64,000 nucleotides of DNA from Bog-473 sp963834405 (GTDB lineage Bacteria; Actinomycetota; Acidimicrobiia; Acidimicrobiales; RAAP-2), in assembly GCA_963834405.1 (NCBI GenBank), contig CAWIBX010000007.1, forward strand, positions 1,178,001 to 1,242,000, written 5' to 3'. Below the pieces are notes generated by a model. It did not search any database, was not told where the DNA came from, and saw only the letters and a list, made by a program, of their open reading frames with translations. A program made the translations under genes and the position numbers. Positions 52,609 through 60,914 of this stretch are shown here, in pieces. Position 1 is the first letter of the stretch, and every line of letters starts with the position of its first letter.

Positions 52609-53145
52609 GTGAGACTCCGCCCTCACTATCGAGATGGGGTCTGGTATCCCGGCGTTGCACTCGTAGTCGCGGCGCTTGGGGTAAGTGGAGCGGTGTGGGC
52701 TTTCGCTGAGTCCAAAACCCCGCCGCCGACGCTTTCCGTCCAGCATGTGAACGGCACCACCAAAGTGCCCACCGCGATGACGAGTAGTCCCACGGCCACG
52801 ACGAGTGTATTTGGCAAGACCATCACGGCGTCGCCTCCGTTAGGCCGTGGTAGCACGTCATCGCGGACGCCAATCCCATCCGTGCCTACTAGCGCGCTGC
52901 TGGCCATGCTGAGTAGACCGCCGGTGGCTGCGTCACCAGCAAGCGCCTCACCAGTGCTCATCCCGGTCCTGAGCACGACGACCACAACACCTCCGCCGAC
53001 GACCACGACATCTCCACCGACGACCACGACACGTCCGCCAACAACCACGACAAGTCCGCCACGCACAACCACGACGACCGTACCGCCTACGACGACCACA
53101 GTTCCTCAAACGACGACTACGACGACAATTGTGCCCAACGCGTAG
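52609..53145 (+). CDS. Membrane-anchored or exported protein with Thr/Pro-rich C-terminal tail
   Basis: The protein has 178 residues from GTG 52609. One hydrophobic segment near the start ('YPGVALVVAALGVSGAVWAF') is followed by a Ser/Thr/Pro-rich low-complexity region. The last 55 residues are blocks of four to six Thr separated by PP, SPP, RPP or VPP, typical of wall-spanning or mucin-like stalks. There is no folded domain. It may be a surface spacer. It lies 303 bp before the G1-peptidase gene on the same strand. Confidence 0.55.
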   Translation: MRLRPHYRDGVWYPGVALVVAALGVSGAVWAFAESKTPPPTLSVQHVNGTTKVPTAMTSSPTATTSVFGKTITASPPLGRGSTSSRTPIPSVPTSALLAMLSRPPVAASPASASPVLIPVLSTTTTTPPPTTTTSPPTTTTRPPTTTTSPPRTTTTTVPPTTTTVPQTTTTTTIVPNA

Positions 53146-53448
53146 AACACAATCGTCCGCAGCTTGCGAGTGACCGCTACTCGGGCCTTGTACTCGCCCC
53201 GGTGCTCCGCGATCCGGAGCCATGGCCCACCACCCCGTTCGTAGCGCTACTTGTCCTCGACGACTACGTGCGTCCAGATGCTTGGCGGGACGGTGGGGTC
53301 TCCCGTGTTGGCATTGGTGAGCAACACCGGTAGCTCATCACCCCTGATATGGAAGATCGACCTCGTGCGGATGCCACCGCGACCGATAACCCATCAGATC
53401 CGTCGGTATACGCTGCCTGGGCTGATTCGGGGACGGAGGAGGTGACGT
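53146..53448. other. Gap holding a possible minus-strand gene remnant
   Basis: On the minus strand, about 53247-53395, a frame reads 'VIGRGGIRTRSIFHIRGDELPVLLTNANTGDPTVPPSIWTHVVVEDK' to a stop. It looks protein-like but has no start and is only about 48 codons long. It may be a gene fragment. The RBS of the next gene (GGAGGAGGTGAC) is at the right edge. Confidence 0.3.
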
Positions 53449-55419
53449 GTGCGTGTGAAGTGCGCGATGCCGATCGGCAGAGGTTGGCTCGCGGCCAACG
53501 CAGTTTTCCTTGTGATTCTGCTTGGTGCGGTGATTCTGCTTGGTGCGACGGGAAGCCCTCTTGCCAGCGGAGCGGCCGACATCAACACCTCATCGAGAAG
53601 CATCCCGGTCCTGCTCGGTAGCGGAGCATCTCCTCCCCCCACCCTTGGACACCCGATGACGGCTCTGACACCGCTCAGCCCGTCACAGCCACACAGCCAT
53701 CCGCTAGATCGCGTCGGTGGGGATATTCCACATGACATTCCGACGAACTCCGCCCTGAACCTGTCGAGCAACTGGTCAGGCGAGTTGGACTCCGGTTCCG
53801 GCGCAACCTTTACGGATGTCGCTGGAGACTGGGTCGTACCGGCTGTCCACTCTTCGGCCATCGACACCGCTTCTGGCACATGGATCGGTATCGACGGGGT
53901 TTTCGCGCCATCACTGATCCAAACAGGAACGGAACAAAATAGCGGACCGGGCGGGACGCAGTACTACGCGTGGGTGCAACTACTCCCCGGCGCACCAGAA
54001 GTCATTAGCTCTGGCGCAGCTCCGGTAAGCCCAGGCGACACCATTCACGCAGCCGTGTCGGAGAGCGCTCCTGATACGTGGAACATCGTTTTCGACGACC
54101 TGACACAGGCATGGTCATTTTCTCGGGCGTTTACCTACAGCACCCCAGGACTTTCGGCGGAATGGATCGAAGAAGCACCAACGAGTGGCGGAAGTGTCAG
54201 CACCCTCGCCGACTATGGATCGGTGACATTCACAAACCTGGGGATAGGCGGAACCGGACTCTCTTCGGCATTCACAAACCCGATCTATATGGACGACCAA
54301 TCGGGGGCGATCATTTCGTACCCGGCGGACTTGAACACGACGCCCCCGGCCTCATTCTCTGTCTTCTACGGATCGCCACGACCGCAAGTTACGTCGGTGA
54401 GCCCGAACGGCGGGGGAACTTCGGGTGGGACTACCGTCACCATCGGCGGCAACTTCGTGACCGGCGTGTCCTCGGTGGACTTCGGAGGTGTTTCGGCTCC
54501 ATTCACTGCTGATGTGGCCAATGGAACGGTCAGCGCGTCCTCGCCGGCGCACCCCCCGGGTGTCGTGGACGTCACCGTCACCACGCCGGGGGGAACGAGC
54601 CAGCCAACGAGCGCCGATCAGTTCACCTACGGCCACGGCTACTGGCTGGTGGGTTCCGATGGCGGCATCTTCTCCTTCGGCTCGGCGCAGTTCTACGGCT
54701 CCATGGGCGCGACACACCTGCAGCGCCCGGTAGTCGGCATCGTGCCGACGCACAATCGGGGCGGATACTGGCTCGACGCGTCCGATGGCGGTGTGTTCAG
54801 CTTCGGCGACACCCAGTTCTACGGCTCGATTCCAGGACTGGGCCTCCACCCGGCGGGCTCGGGGCTACCCAACTCGCTCAACGCGCCTGTTGTCGGCATG
54901 GTGCATAGTCACGACCAGGGCGGCTATTTCATGGTGGCCTCCGACGGCGGGGTCTTCGCGTTCGGTGACGCCCACTTCGCCGGCAGCTGCCCGGGAATCG
55001 GCATGTGCTCGGGAGCAGCAGTCGCAGTGATGCCAGATGCCTCGGGCAACGGCTACTGGCTCATCACGCAGAGCGGCAACGTCTACACCTTCGGCGACGC
55101 GCCCTACCTGGGAGGGCCCGGACTCCAGTCCTCCCCTATCACCTCGGCTGTTCCCACGCCGTCTGGTCACGGGTACTGGATCCTTGACGCCGACGGGCAG
55201 GTATTCGCCTACGGAGACGCCATCTCGATGGGCAACACCCCGCCCGGGTCTACCGGTGGGCTCAACCCGGCGAGCGCCATCTTCGCTACCTCCGACGGTG
55301 GCGGTTACTGGGTGTCCGACGCTCAAGGCAAAGTGTTCACCTTCGGCGACGCACCGAACGACGGTGACATGTCCGGGACGCGCCTGAATGGCTCGATCAT
55401 CGCGGCCAGCGGTTCGTAA
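53449..55419 (+). CDS. Secreted G1 glutamic peptidase with IPT/TIG domain and C-terminal GYWLV propeller
   Basis: The protein has 656 residues from GTG 53449, with GGAGGAGG upstream. After a signal segment ('AVFLVILLGAVILLGATGSPLA') comes a G1 peptidase domain (about 100-300): 'LSSNWSGELD', 'DWVVPAV', 'TWIGIDGVFAPSLIQTG' with Gln158, and 'GLSAEWIEEAP' with Glu238. An IPT/TIG fold (about 309-396, 'PQVTSVSPNGGGTSGGTTVTIGGNF') leads to six GYWLV-type repeats (about 397-656), including a Cys pair in 'SCPGIGMCSG', and the end 'GSIIAASGS'. It is probably an acid-active extracellular protease tethered or targeted by the propeller. Confidence 0.88.
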   Translation: MRVKCAMPIGRGWLAANAVFLVILLGAVILLGATGSPLASGAADINTSSRSIPVLLGSGASPPPTLGHPMTALTPLSPSQPHSHPLDRVGGDIPHDIPTNSALNLSSNWSGELDSGSGATFTDVAGDWVVPAVHSSAIDTASGTWIGIDGVFAPSLIQTGTEQNSGPGGTQYYAWVQLLPGAPEVISSGAAPVSPGDTIHAAVSESAPDTWNIVFDDLTQAWSFSRAFTYSTPGLSAEWIEEAPTSGGSVSTLADYGSVTFTNLGIGGTGLSSAFTNPIYMDDQSGAIISYPADLNTTPPASFSVFYGSPRPQVTSVSPNGGGTSGGTTVTIGGNFVTGVSSVDFGGVSAPFTADVANGTVSASSPAHPPGVVDVTVTTPGGTSQPTSADQFTYGHGYWLVGSDGGIFSFGSAQFYGSMGATHLQRPVVGIVPTHNRGGYWLDASDGGVFSFGDTQFYGSIPGLGLHPAGSGLPNSLNAPVVGMVHSHDQGGYFMVASDGGVFAFGDAHFAGSCPGIGMCSGAAVAVMPDASGNGYWLITQSGNVYTFGDAPYLGGPGLQSSPITSAVPTPSGHGYWILDADGQVFAYGDAISMGNTPPGSTGGLNPASAIFATSDGGGYWVSDAQGKVFTFGDAPNDGDMSGTRLNGSIIAASGS

Positions 55420-55846
55420 GTCCTTACCGGTAATACTCGACGTTCGGAGCCGTCTCGACGAGGCCGATTCTCTTTTTTCGTCGATCCAGGAGACCCTGTG
55501 GTACCCGTCGGCGATGTCACCACCATCATTTGTGGACACGACGAGCACGGCACCCGTCGCCGGGCCAACGACACCTTGCGCGCCCGTAGGGCTGACGGGG
55601 CTGCGGAAGTTTGGCCGGCACAGGCCCAGACTCTCCAACATCGGTTGCCTCGTGGCGAAAACCATCGACTCTCCCGTGTCCGGGTTTGGCCCCTTTTGGT
55701 CTCCGTGGCGTACCAGCTCGACCCCTTCGGTGACGTCCCCTTGCGCATCGGAGCCGCTCACGCCTGACCCTTCGAGCTGCCGACACCAAACTGCTAGCTT
55801 CGGTCGTGCGTCCGCGACGAAAGAGGGGGGGATCAAGACGACCGGC
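55420..55846. other. Gap between the two GYWLV genes
   Basis: No gene is well supported. The minus strand has a frame with fairly natural composition ('GVELVRHGDQKGPNPDTGESMVF...') but no start, partner or family match I recognise. A purine-rich AAGAGGGGGG lies at 55821-55830, about 16 bases before the start of the next gene. Confidence 0.4.
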
Positions 55847-57136
55847 GTGGTAGCTCCTCGTTTGCGAGCCTTTCTTACCGCAGGGCTCCTGTTGCCTTTG
55901 TTGGCATTGCTGGCCTGCACGCCAACTCCTGCGTCGGCGGCCACCGACTCCATTTCTGCGGTCGTGCAAGTGTGCATCTTGCCTTCCGGGCCCTCCTGCG
56001 ACCCGACCCAACCGATCAACGGGGCCGACTGGGCGGCCTTGTCCACCACGGTGTACGGCTCTCAAGTGTGGTGGCGGGTCGTGGTCACCAACACCGGCAC
56101 CGACCCGCTCACCAACATCAGCGTGAGCAGTTCGCTGCCAAATTCGGGATCGTCGCCGACCGACTGTGAGGGGCCGGTGCCCGTGCCCGGGAACTCCTTG
56201 GCCGCGGGTACGTCATATGGGTACGAGTGCCAGACCACCAATGTCACCCCGCCGACGACCCTCACGCAGACGGTCAGGGCCTCCGGGGATCCCCCGTCGG
56301 GGCCGCCCGTCACCTCCACGACTTCTGCCCCGGCGATCGTTGAACCCCCGTTCGGCTACTGGCTGGTGGGCTCCGACGGCGGCATCTTCAGCTTCGGATC
56401 GGCAGGCTTCCATGGCTCAATGGGCGGGATCCCGCTCCAGCGTCCCGTGGTCGGGATCGTGTCGACGGCAGACCGCGGGGGCTACTGGCTCGACGCGTCC
56501 GACGGCGGAGTCTTCAGCTTCGGCGACACCCAGTTCTACGGCTCCATTCCTGGTCGGGGCATCCACCCAGCCGGCTCCGGTCTGCCCAATAGCCTGAACG
56601 CCCCGATCGTGGGCATGGTGCCCAGCCGCGATCAAGGCGGCTATTTCATGGTGGCTTCTGACGGTGGAGTCTTCGCCTTCGGTGACGCCCACTTCGGAGG
56701 ATCGTGCCCGGGCATCGGCGGGTGCTCGGGAGCTGCGGTCGCGGTCATGCCTGATGCGTCGGGCAACGGCTACTGGCTGATCACCCAGAGCGGAAGCGTC
56801 TACACCTTCGCAGACGCGCCCTATCTGGGCGCGCCGGGGCCCCAGTCCTCTCCAATTACCTCAGCCGTCGCGACCCCAGATGGGCACGGCTATTGGATTC
56901 TCGACGCCGACGGGCAGGTTTTCGCCTACGGCGACGCCACGCCGCTGGGCAACGCACCGGCTGGTGCGACCGGTGGGCTGAACCCGGCCTCCGCCATCTT
57001 CGCCACCTCCGGCGGTGGCGGCTACTGGATCGCCGACGCGCTCGGCAAGGTGTTCACCTTCGGTGACGCCACCAATGACGGCGACATGTCCGGCACCCAC
57101 CTCAACGGGCCGATCATCGCGGCCAGCGGCTCGTAG
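55847..57136 (+). CDS. Exported protein with DUF11/CARDB-like domain and C-terminal GYWLV propeller
   Basis: The protein has 429 residues from GTG 55847, the only plausible in-frame start (RBS distant). A leader 'FLTAGLLLPLLALLAC' suggests a signal peptide, possibly a lipoprotein. Residues about 45-155 resemble a DUF11-type Ig-like domain ('WWRVVVTNTGTDPLTNISVSSSLPNSG'). Residues about 165-429 form six GYWLV repeats, very close to those of the upstream gene, ending 'GPIIAASGS'. The pair looks like a tandem duplication with the catalytic domain swapped for an adhesion-type one. Confidence 0.85.
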   Translation: MVAPRLRAFLTAGLLLPLLALLACTPTPASAATDSISAVVQVCILPSGPSCDPTQPINGADWAALSTTVYGSQVWWRVVVTNTGTDPLTNISVSSSLPNSGSSPTDCEGPVPVPGNSLAAGTSYGYECQTTNVTPPTTLTQTVRASGDPPSGPPVTSTTSAPAIVEPPFGYWLVGSDGGIFSFGSAGFHGSMGGIPLQRPVVGIVSTADRGGYWLDASDGGVFSFGDTQFYGSIPGRGIHPAGSGLPNSLNAPIVGMVPSRDQGGYFMVASDGGVFAFGDAHFGGSCPGIGGCSGAAVAVMPDASGNGYWLITQSGSVYTFADAPYLGAPGPQSSPITSAVATPDGHGYWILDADGQVFAYGDATPLGNAPAGATGGLNPASAIFATSGGGGYWIADALGKVFTFGDATNDGDMSGTHLNGPIIAASGS

Positions 57137-57617
57137 CCAGTCGTCGCGGACGGGACTCGCAAATCGAACCAGGGGCAGGAGGCCGTGCGTTAGCCAGTCG
57201 CGTCGCCCCTGGCTCTTGTGTGTCCCAGAATCCTCGCTGCCGGCTCGGGGTGACCAGATCCTCGTCGCATTGATTCCTATAGCGCCAGGAGGACGCCGTG
57301 AGCCGCCTTTGGCCTGATGCTTTGCTAGTCCCAGTCACTGACTCGCATACCTCGGCGCCACACCAGGACTCCGGCTCAAGGTCAGATAACCGGTAGGCTT
57401 CGGGCGTCCCCGAGCACCGTTCGGGGACGGCACTTGGAGCGGCATTAGCGGTCTCTAAGAACTCTGCTGCTGCGCCAGCGCCTGGCGTGAGCGAGCGCCC
57501 CCGCCCCGCGCGCCCCGGCCCCCGTCCCCGGTGGGGCCTCCCGCTGGCCTCGTTCCCGGTGCGCGGCGTTTCCGTTCCGTGCGCGGCCCTGGACCCCTCT
57601 CCCTTCCACAACGAGTT
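57137..57617. other. Gap with no convincing gene
   Basis: About 480 bases. Minus-strand frames here give phrases typical of translating across tRNA genes and random GC-rich DNA. No promoter, terminator or insertion sequence end was identified. Confidence 0.5.
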
Positions 57618-57692
57618 GGCGCTGAGGGACTCGAATCCCCGGCCTGCTGGTTGTAAGCCAGATCGGACTGAGCGCTGTGCTAGCAAAGAGAG
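57618..57692 (-). tRNA. Decayed tRNA-Val(UAC)-like sequence, 3' half preserved
   Basis: On the minus strand the anticodon arm CTGG-CTTACAA-CCAG (anticodon TAC), the variable region and a T-arm-like GGGGATTCGAGTCCC are present, ending AGCGCCA. The 5' part is abnormal: the D-arm reads GCTCAGTCCG without the GGTAGAGC side, and no 5' acceptor complementary to CAGCGCC is found. Base 53 is A instead of G. It is a tRNA remnant, or the 3'-half copy left by an integrating element. Confidence 0.45.
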
Positions 57693-57797
57693 GCGCAGGT
57701 CGCGACAGAGCGAAATGGCATAACCATCGGGTGTAATCACTCGATGCTCCCGTGCCAGGTGTTATGACCAGCTAGGGCCGCAGGGTCGAAGAGGTCT

Positions 57798-58175
57798 TCA
57801 ATACGGCGGGTGTAGGTCCGTGAACATCGGAAAATGCCGCACATTACGAGTGAGCAGGCGGGATCCAGCGCGGATGGCGGTCGCAGCGATTGCGAGGTCT
57901 GCACTATCGATCGCGTGATGGCCGGCAAGCCACTGCCGGCCGAGGGCACCCGCCTCCTCGGCTATCTCGGCATCCACCGGGTGCCACACGAGGCTGGACA
58001 GAAGTGCTCGAGTACCGCCTTCCTCCTGTGGTCGCATGCCCGCGAGGATCTCCAAGCGGGTGATCTCACTTGCGTGCAATGGAGCGGCGTCGCGCTCGGC
58101 CTCGAGGACTTCGCCAGCCCCTGGATGACCCCGCAGATAGTCGATCAACACGGATGTGTCGACCAATGCCGTCAT
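57798..58175 (-). CDS. vapC: VapC-type PIN-domain toxin (ribonuclease)
   Basis: The protein has 125 residues from ATG 58175. 'ALVDTSVLIDYLRG' (first Asp), 'ITRLEILAGM' (Glu) and 'HHAIDSADLAIAATAI' (Asp/Asp) form the PIN-domain metal site, and 'RLLTRNVRHFPMFTDL' closes the fold. VapC toxins cleave specific RNAs such as tRNA and are neutralised by VapB. The start overlaps the antitoxin stop (ATGA), the usual arrangement. Confidence 0.92.
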   Translation of the reverse strand: MTALVDTSVLIDYLRGHPGAGEVLEAERDAAPLHASEITRLEILAGMRPQEEGGTRALLSSLVWHPVDAEIAEEAGALGRQWLAGHHAIDSADLAIAATAIRAGSRLLTRNVRHFPMFTDLHPPY

Positions 58176-58426
58176 TCGCCGTGTTGCGAGAGCCGCGATC
58201 CGGAACGCAGGCGATCCACCCAGGCCTCGCCATCCGTGCCCCGGTCCTCCCATGAACCGAATGCCCGACGCATGGCGGCGAGGTCATCATCACTGGAGCG
58301 CTGCACGCCGTAGACCGTCTCAACCGCGTCTCTGATGAGGGCGGATACAGACCTACCGGTTCGTGCCGCTTCGGCATCGAGCGCTCGCCGCTCCTCCGCG
58401 GTCAGGGAGATCTGCGTTCTCAACAT
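58172..58426 (-). CDS. vapB: VapB-type ribbon-helix-helix antitoxin
   Basis: The protein has 84 residues from ATG 58426. 'RTQISLTAEERRALDAEAARTGRSVSALIRDAVETVY' is a CopG/Arc-like ribbon-helix-helix DNA-binding domain. The C-terminal part ('DLAAMRRAFGSWEDRGTDGEAWVDRLRSGSR') would wrap and inhibit VapC. The gene begins directly after a perfect palindrome (58427-58442), a likely autoregulatory operator, and overlaps vapC by 4 bp. Confidence 0.9.
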   Translation of the reverse strand: MLRTQISLTAEERRALDAEAARTGRSVSALIRDAVETVYGVQRSSDDDLAAMRRAFGSWEDRGTDGEAWVDRLRSGSRLSQHGE

Positions 58427-58442
58427 GATGTAAGTATACATC
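58427..58442 (-). promoter_or_regulatory. vapBC operator and -10 box, likely leaderless start
   Basis: The palindrome GATGTA-AGTA-TACATC abuts the vapB ATG. Its minus strand contains TATACT (58433-58438), a good -10 box, six bases before the ATG, so transcription would begin at or next to the start codon. VapBC binding there would block the promoter. No clear -35 is seen. Confidence 0.6.
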
Positions 58443-58634
58443 ACCACCTTGACAGCTGCGGCACTTGTCGCAGCTGATCTTCCAAAGGCCGGTAACCGCC
58501 GACCATTCGGTGGGTAGGGCGTTCGACTCGCATTCCCAACTCGGGGGTCTCGCGGCATCGCACCTGGTCGCAGGGCATCGCCGCCCACGCCGCACCAGTG
58601 GTGGTAGCCGTTGGGGAACCGAAGAAAGGACGAA

Positions 58635-60074
58635 ATGGGACGACGTAGCCGCCGTCGCATCCGCGACGGTTTGCAGCCACCGAAGCGACCGAAAGCGTGC
58701 CCGCAGTCGGTTGGCACGATCAGCAGGATCGAGGATCGGTTCGTCTGCGCCCTTGGAAAGTTCGATGTCGGCCAAGGAGATCAGGCCGGCGCCGAGCTCG
58801 CTGCGCTCACCGAATGGTGGGCGGAAGGAGTCGGTCAATCGGCGGGTGTCACGCCGGGACTCGTCCCGGCCTTGGTCTGCTCGTACCTCTGCGGCGAGAT
58901 TGACCAGGCGTGGGAGCGCGGATGGCAACCGGCCGACCTCTACCGGGTCGTGGCCCGCCATGCGAGCGTGCATCACGCGCATCTTGCAGTCGTCGCCGTT
59001 GCCGAGCAGTCCGAGACCTATCGATCTCGTCAACGGGTCCTTCCCGCGTGGTTGGGACAGCTCGACGAGATTGGAGCGGTCCTCCTATGGGGTCCGGCCG
59101 ACGACCACCTCGCACACTTTGCGCAGGAGCGTGGTCTCAGCCGTGCGGCACTTTTGCGAACCGCCATGGAACTGATCGTGATGCTGCACCACGTGCCTGT
59201 CATACCGCTCCTCGTCCCACCGCCTTCACAATGGGACCGTTCAGCGGCTCTCGACGCCGCGCTGGGGTGGCGGCCGGAAACTCGACAGGCCGAGGAGCGC
59301 CACCTTGAGCGGATCCGTGCGCTGCTCGCCAAAGCCGAATCCACGGAGTTCGACGAGGAGGCCGACGCCCTCACTGCGAAGGCCCAAGAGCTCATGACGC
59401 GCCATGCGATCGACCACGCTGTTCTCGCTGCTCACGGAGCCGGACGGAGTTCCGGAGAACAGCCGTCGGCGATACGAATCGGCATTGACGATCCGTACGC
59501 TCAGGCAAAGGCAACCCTGCTGTCGATAATCGGCGAGGCTTCCCAGTGCCGCGCCGTCTGGAGCAAGGACCTTGGGTTTTCGACCGTTTTTGGATTCGCG
59601 GGAGATCTCGCTTCCGTGGAGCTGCTTTACACCTCCCTGCTGCTTCAGGTGAGGAGCGCCATGGTGCGCGCGGGTGATCGTGGCAAGCGGGCACGAAGCG
59701 GCGCGTTCAGACGATCGTTCCTTCTCGGTTTTGCAAACCGCATCGGCCGACGACTCGAAGAGGCTGCCAGCGCAGCCGTGGCGGATGCGGTCGAGGAGCG
59801 AGGCCGCGCGCTTCTCCCCGTCCTGGCCGAACGCTCTTGTTGCGTAGAGGAGTTTCGCAACGAGGCCTTTCCGGACTTGGCCCACAATCGGATCACCATG
59901 GGTGATTGGTCGGGCTGGGCCTCCGGTGTGGCAGCAGCCGACGCGGCTGTGATCTCACGATGCGTCTCGACTCGCTGCGCAACCTCCTCGGCGTCTACGA
60001 GCACTCGATCGCCGAGCTCGACGCGCACATCCACGCAGAGCTCAAGGCCGACCCCGGTTATCGGGCCCTCATGA
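58635..60074 (+). CDS. DUF2786 protein with an IS-derived chimeric C-terminus
   Basis: The protein has 479 residues from ATG 58635, with GAAAGG 5 bases upstream. The DUF2786 block is 'RHLERIRALLAKAESTEFDEEADALTAKAQELMTRHAIDHAVLAAHG' (about residues 225-275), followed by 'SFLLGFANRIGRRLEEAASAAV', with a late 'GWASGVAAADAAV'. From about base 59957 the frame leaves this family and reads antisense-like Ser/Thr/Arg sequence, because an IS110 fragment has replaced the natural end. Only the last few residues were probably lost. Function unknown. Confidence 0.78.
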   Translation: MGRRSRRRIRDGLQPPKRPKACPQSVGTISRIEDRFVCALGKFDVGQGDQAGAELAALTEWWAEGVGQSAGVTPGLVPALVCSYLCGEIDQAWERGWQPADLYRVVARHASVHHAHLAVVAVAEQSETYRSRQRVLPAWLGQLDEIGAVLLWGPADDHLAHFAQERGLSRAALLRTAMELIVMLHHVPVIPLLVPPPSQWDRSAALDAALGWRPETRQAEERHLERIRALLAKAESTEFDEEADALTAKAQELMTRHAIDHAVLAAHGAGRSSGEQPSAIRIGIDDPYAQAKATLLSIIGEASQCRAVWSKDLGFSTVFGFAGDLASVELLYTSLLLQVRSAMVRAGDRGKRARSGAFRRSFLLGFANRIGRRLEEAASAAVADAVEERGRALLPVLAERSCCVEEFRNEAFPDLAHNRITMGDWSGWASGVAAADAAVISRCVSTRCATSSASTSTRSPSSTRTSTQSSRPTPVIGPS

Positions 60075-60441
60075 CCCTGCCCGGTGTGGGCAAGGTCATC
60101 GCGCGATCTTCGTGGCCGAGATCGGCGACGTCAGCCGCTTCGACTCGGCCAAGAAGCACTGCAGCTGGGCCGGGCTCACCCCCAACTTCCGCGAGTCCGA
60201 CGAGGTCGTGCGCCGCGGGGCGAACACCAAACAGGGCTCACCGCTCGTGCGCTGGGCGGCCATAGAAGCCGTGGGCAACTACCGGGCCAAGGGCAGCGAA
60301 AAGCTACGCGCCGACGACAAGCGCATCGCCCAGCACGCCGGCAAGTACAAGGCCCGGGTGGCGGTCGCCCGCAAGCTCTTGACCCTCGTCTTCTATGCAC
60401 TGCGCGACGGAGAAGTCCGATGCCTCGAGACCGCCGCCTGA
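59957..60441 (+). pseudogene. C-terminal fragment of an IS110-family transposase with frameshift
   Basis: The sequence gives 'LRNLLGVYEHSIAELDAHIHAELKADPGYRALMTLPGVGKVIA', then loses one G in GCGGCG near 60101-60104 and continues one frame over as 'IFVAEIGDVSRFDSAKKHCSWAGLTPNFRESDEVVRRGANTKQGSPLVRWAAIEA' to TGA 60439-60441. This is the transposase_20 half only; the DEDD catalytic domain is absent. It is a different lineage from the intact copy at 43174. Confidence 0.82.
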
Positions 60442-60884
60442 GTCTCGGCCACGGACCGACGCGAGCTCGACGTACGCCGTGGCCCACCGACTCCGGTGTG
60501 GCCGTCGTTTCTGATTGAGCCCGTCGGGACGTGGCCGAACCCCATCATGTGCGGAGATCGACGAATGAATGGCTGGCTGCCCACGGGAGCGTGACAGAAC
60601 CCGAGCAGTGATGGGAACTCGCAACACCTCGAAATAGCGGCGTCCTCGAACAGGATGCGCCGGTCGCCGCCGGCGTCAACGCCACAGCCTTCGGCGGGCA
60701 TCGCCCGACGTTGACCCCGGCGCCTCGTCGGCGCGCGCCCTCGTGCAGGACGCCGATGGGTCAATCAGGAACGATCGACGGAAAAAGACTCTTGATCCGG
60801 CCCCGCCCCTTCATGTACGGCGTACTGGGGCACCACCTTGCCCTTGGATCGGATTGATCGTTCCTTCCGATGCTTGGGCTTGAT
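60442..60884. other. Gap between the IS110 fragment and the IS3 element
   Basis: No gene is supported. Two similar blocks about 60 bases apart (TGGCCGAACCCCATCATG and ACAGAACCCGAGCAGTGATG, near 60533 and 60592) may be a short imperfect direct repeat or part of the IS110 end. Confidence 0.4.
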
Positions 60885-60914
60885 CCGGTTTGACGGACAG
60901 GTTGGTTGTGTTGA

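Noticed and set aside
52255..52746. Minus-strand frame of 163 codons in the gap before the Thr-rich protein
   Set aside because: Its composition is random-looking, it has no RBS, and it overlaps the N-terminus of the better-supported plus-strand gene.
57114..57740. Minus-strand frame of 208 codons and a plus-strand frame at 57487-57723 with 'LRDSNPRPAGCKPD'
   Set aside because: Those phrases are well-known artefacts of translating tRNA-gene sequence, and the tRNA-like remnant lies inside them.
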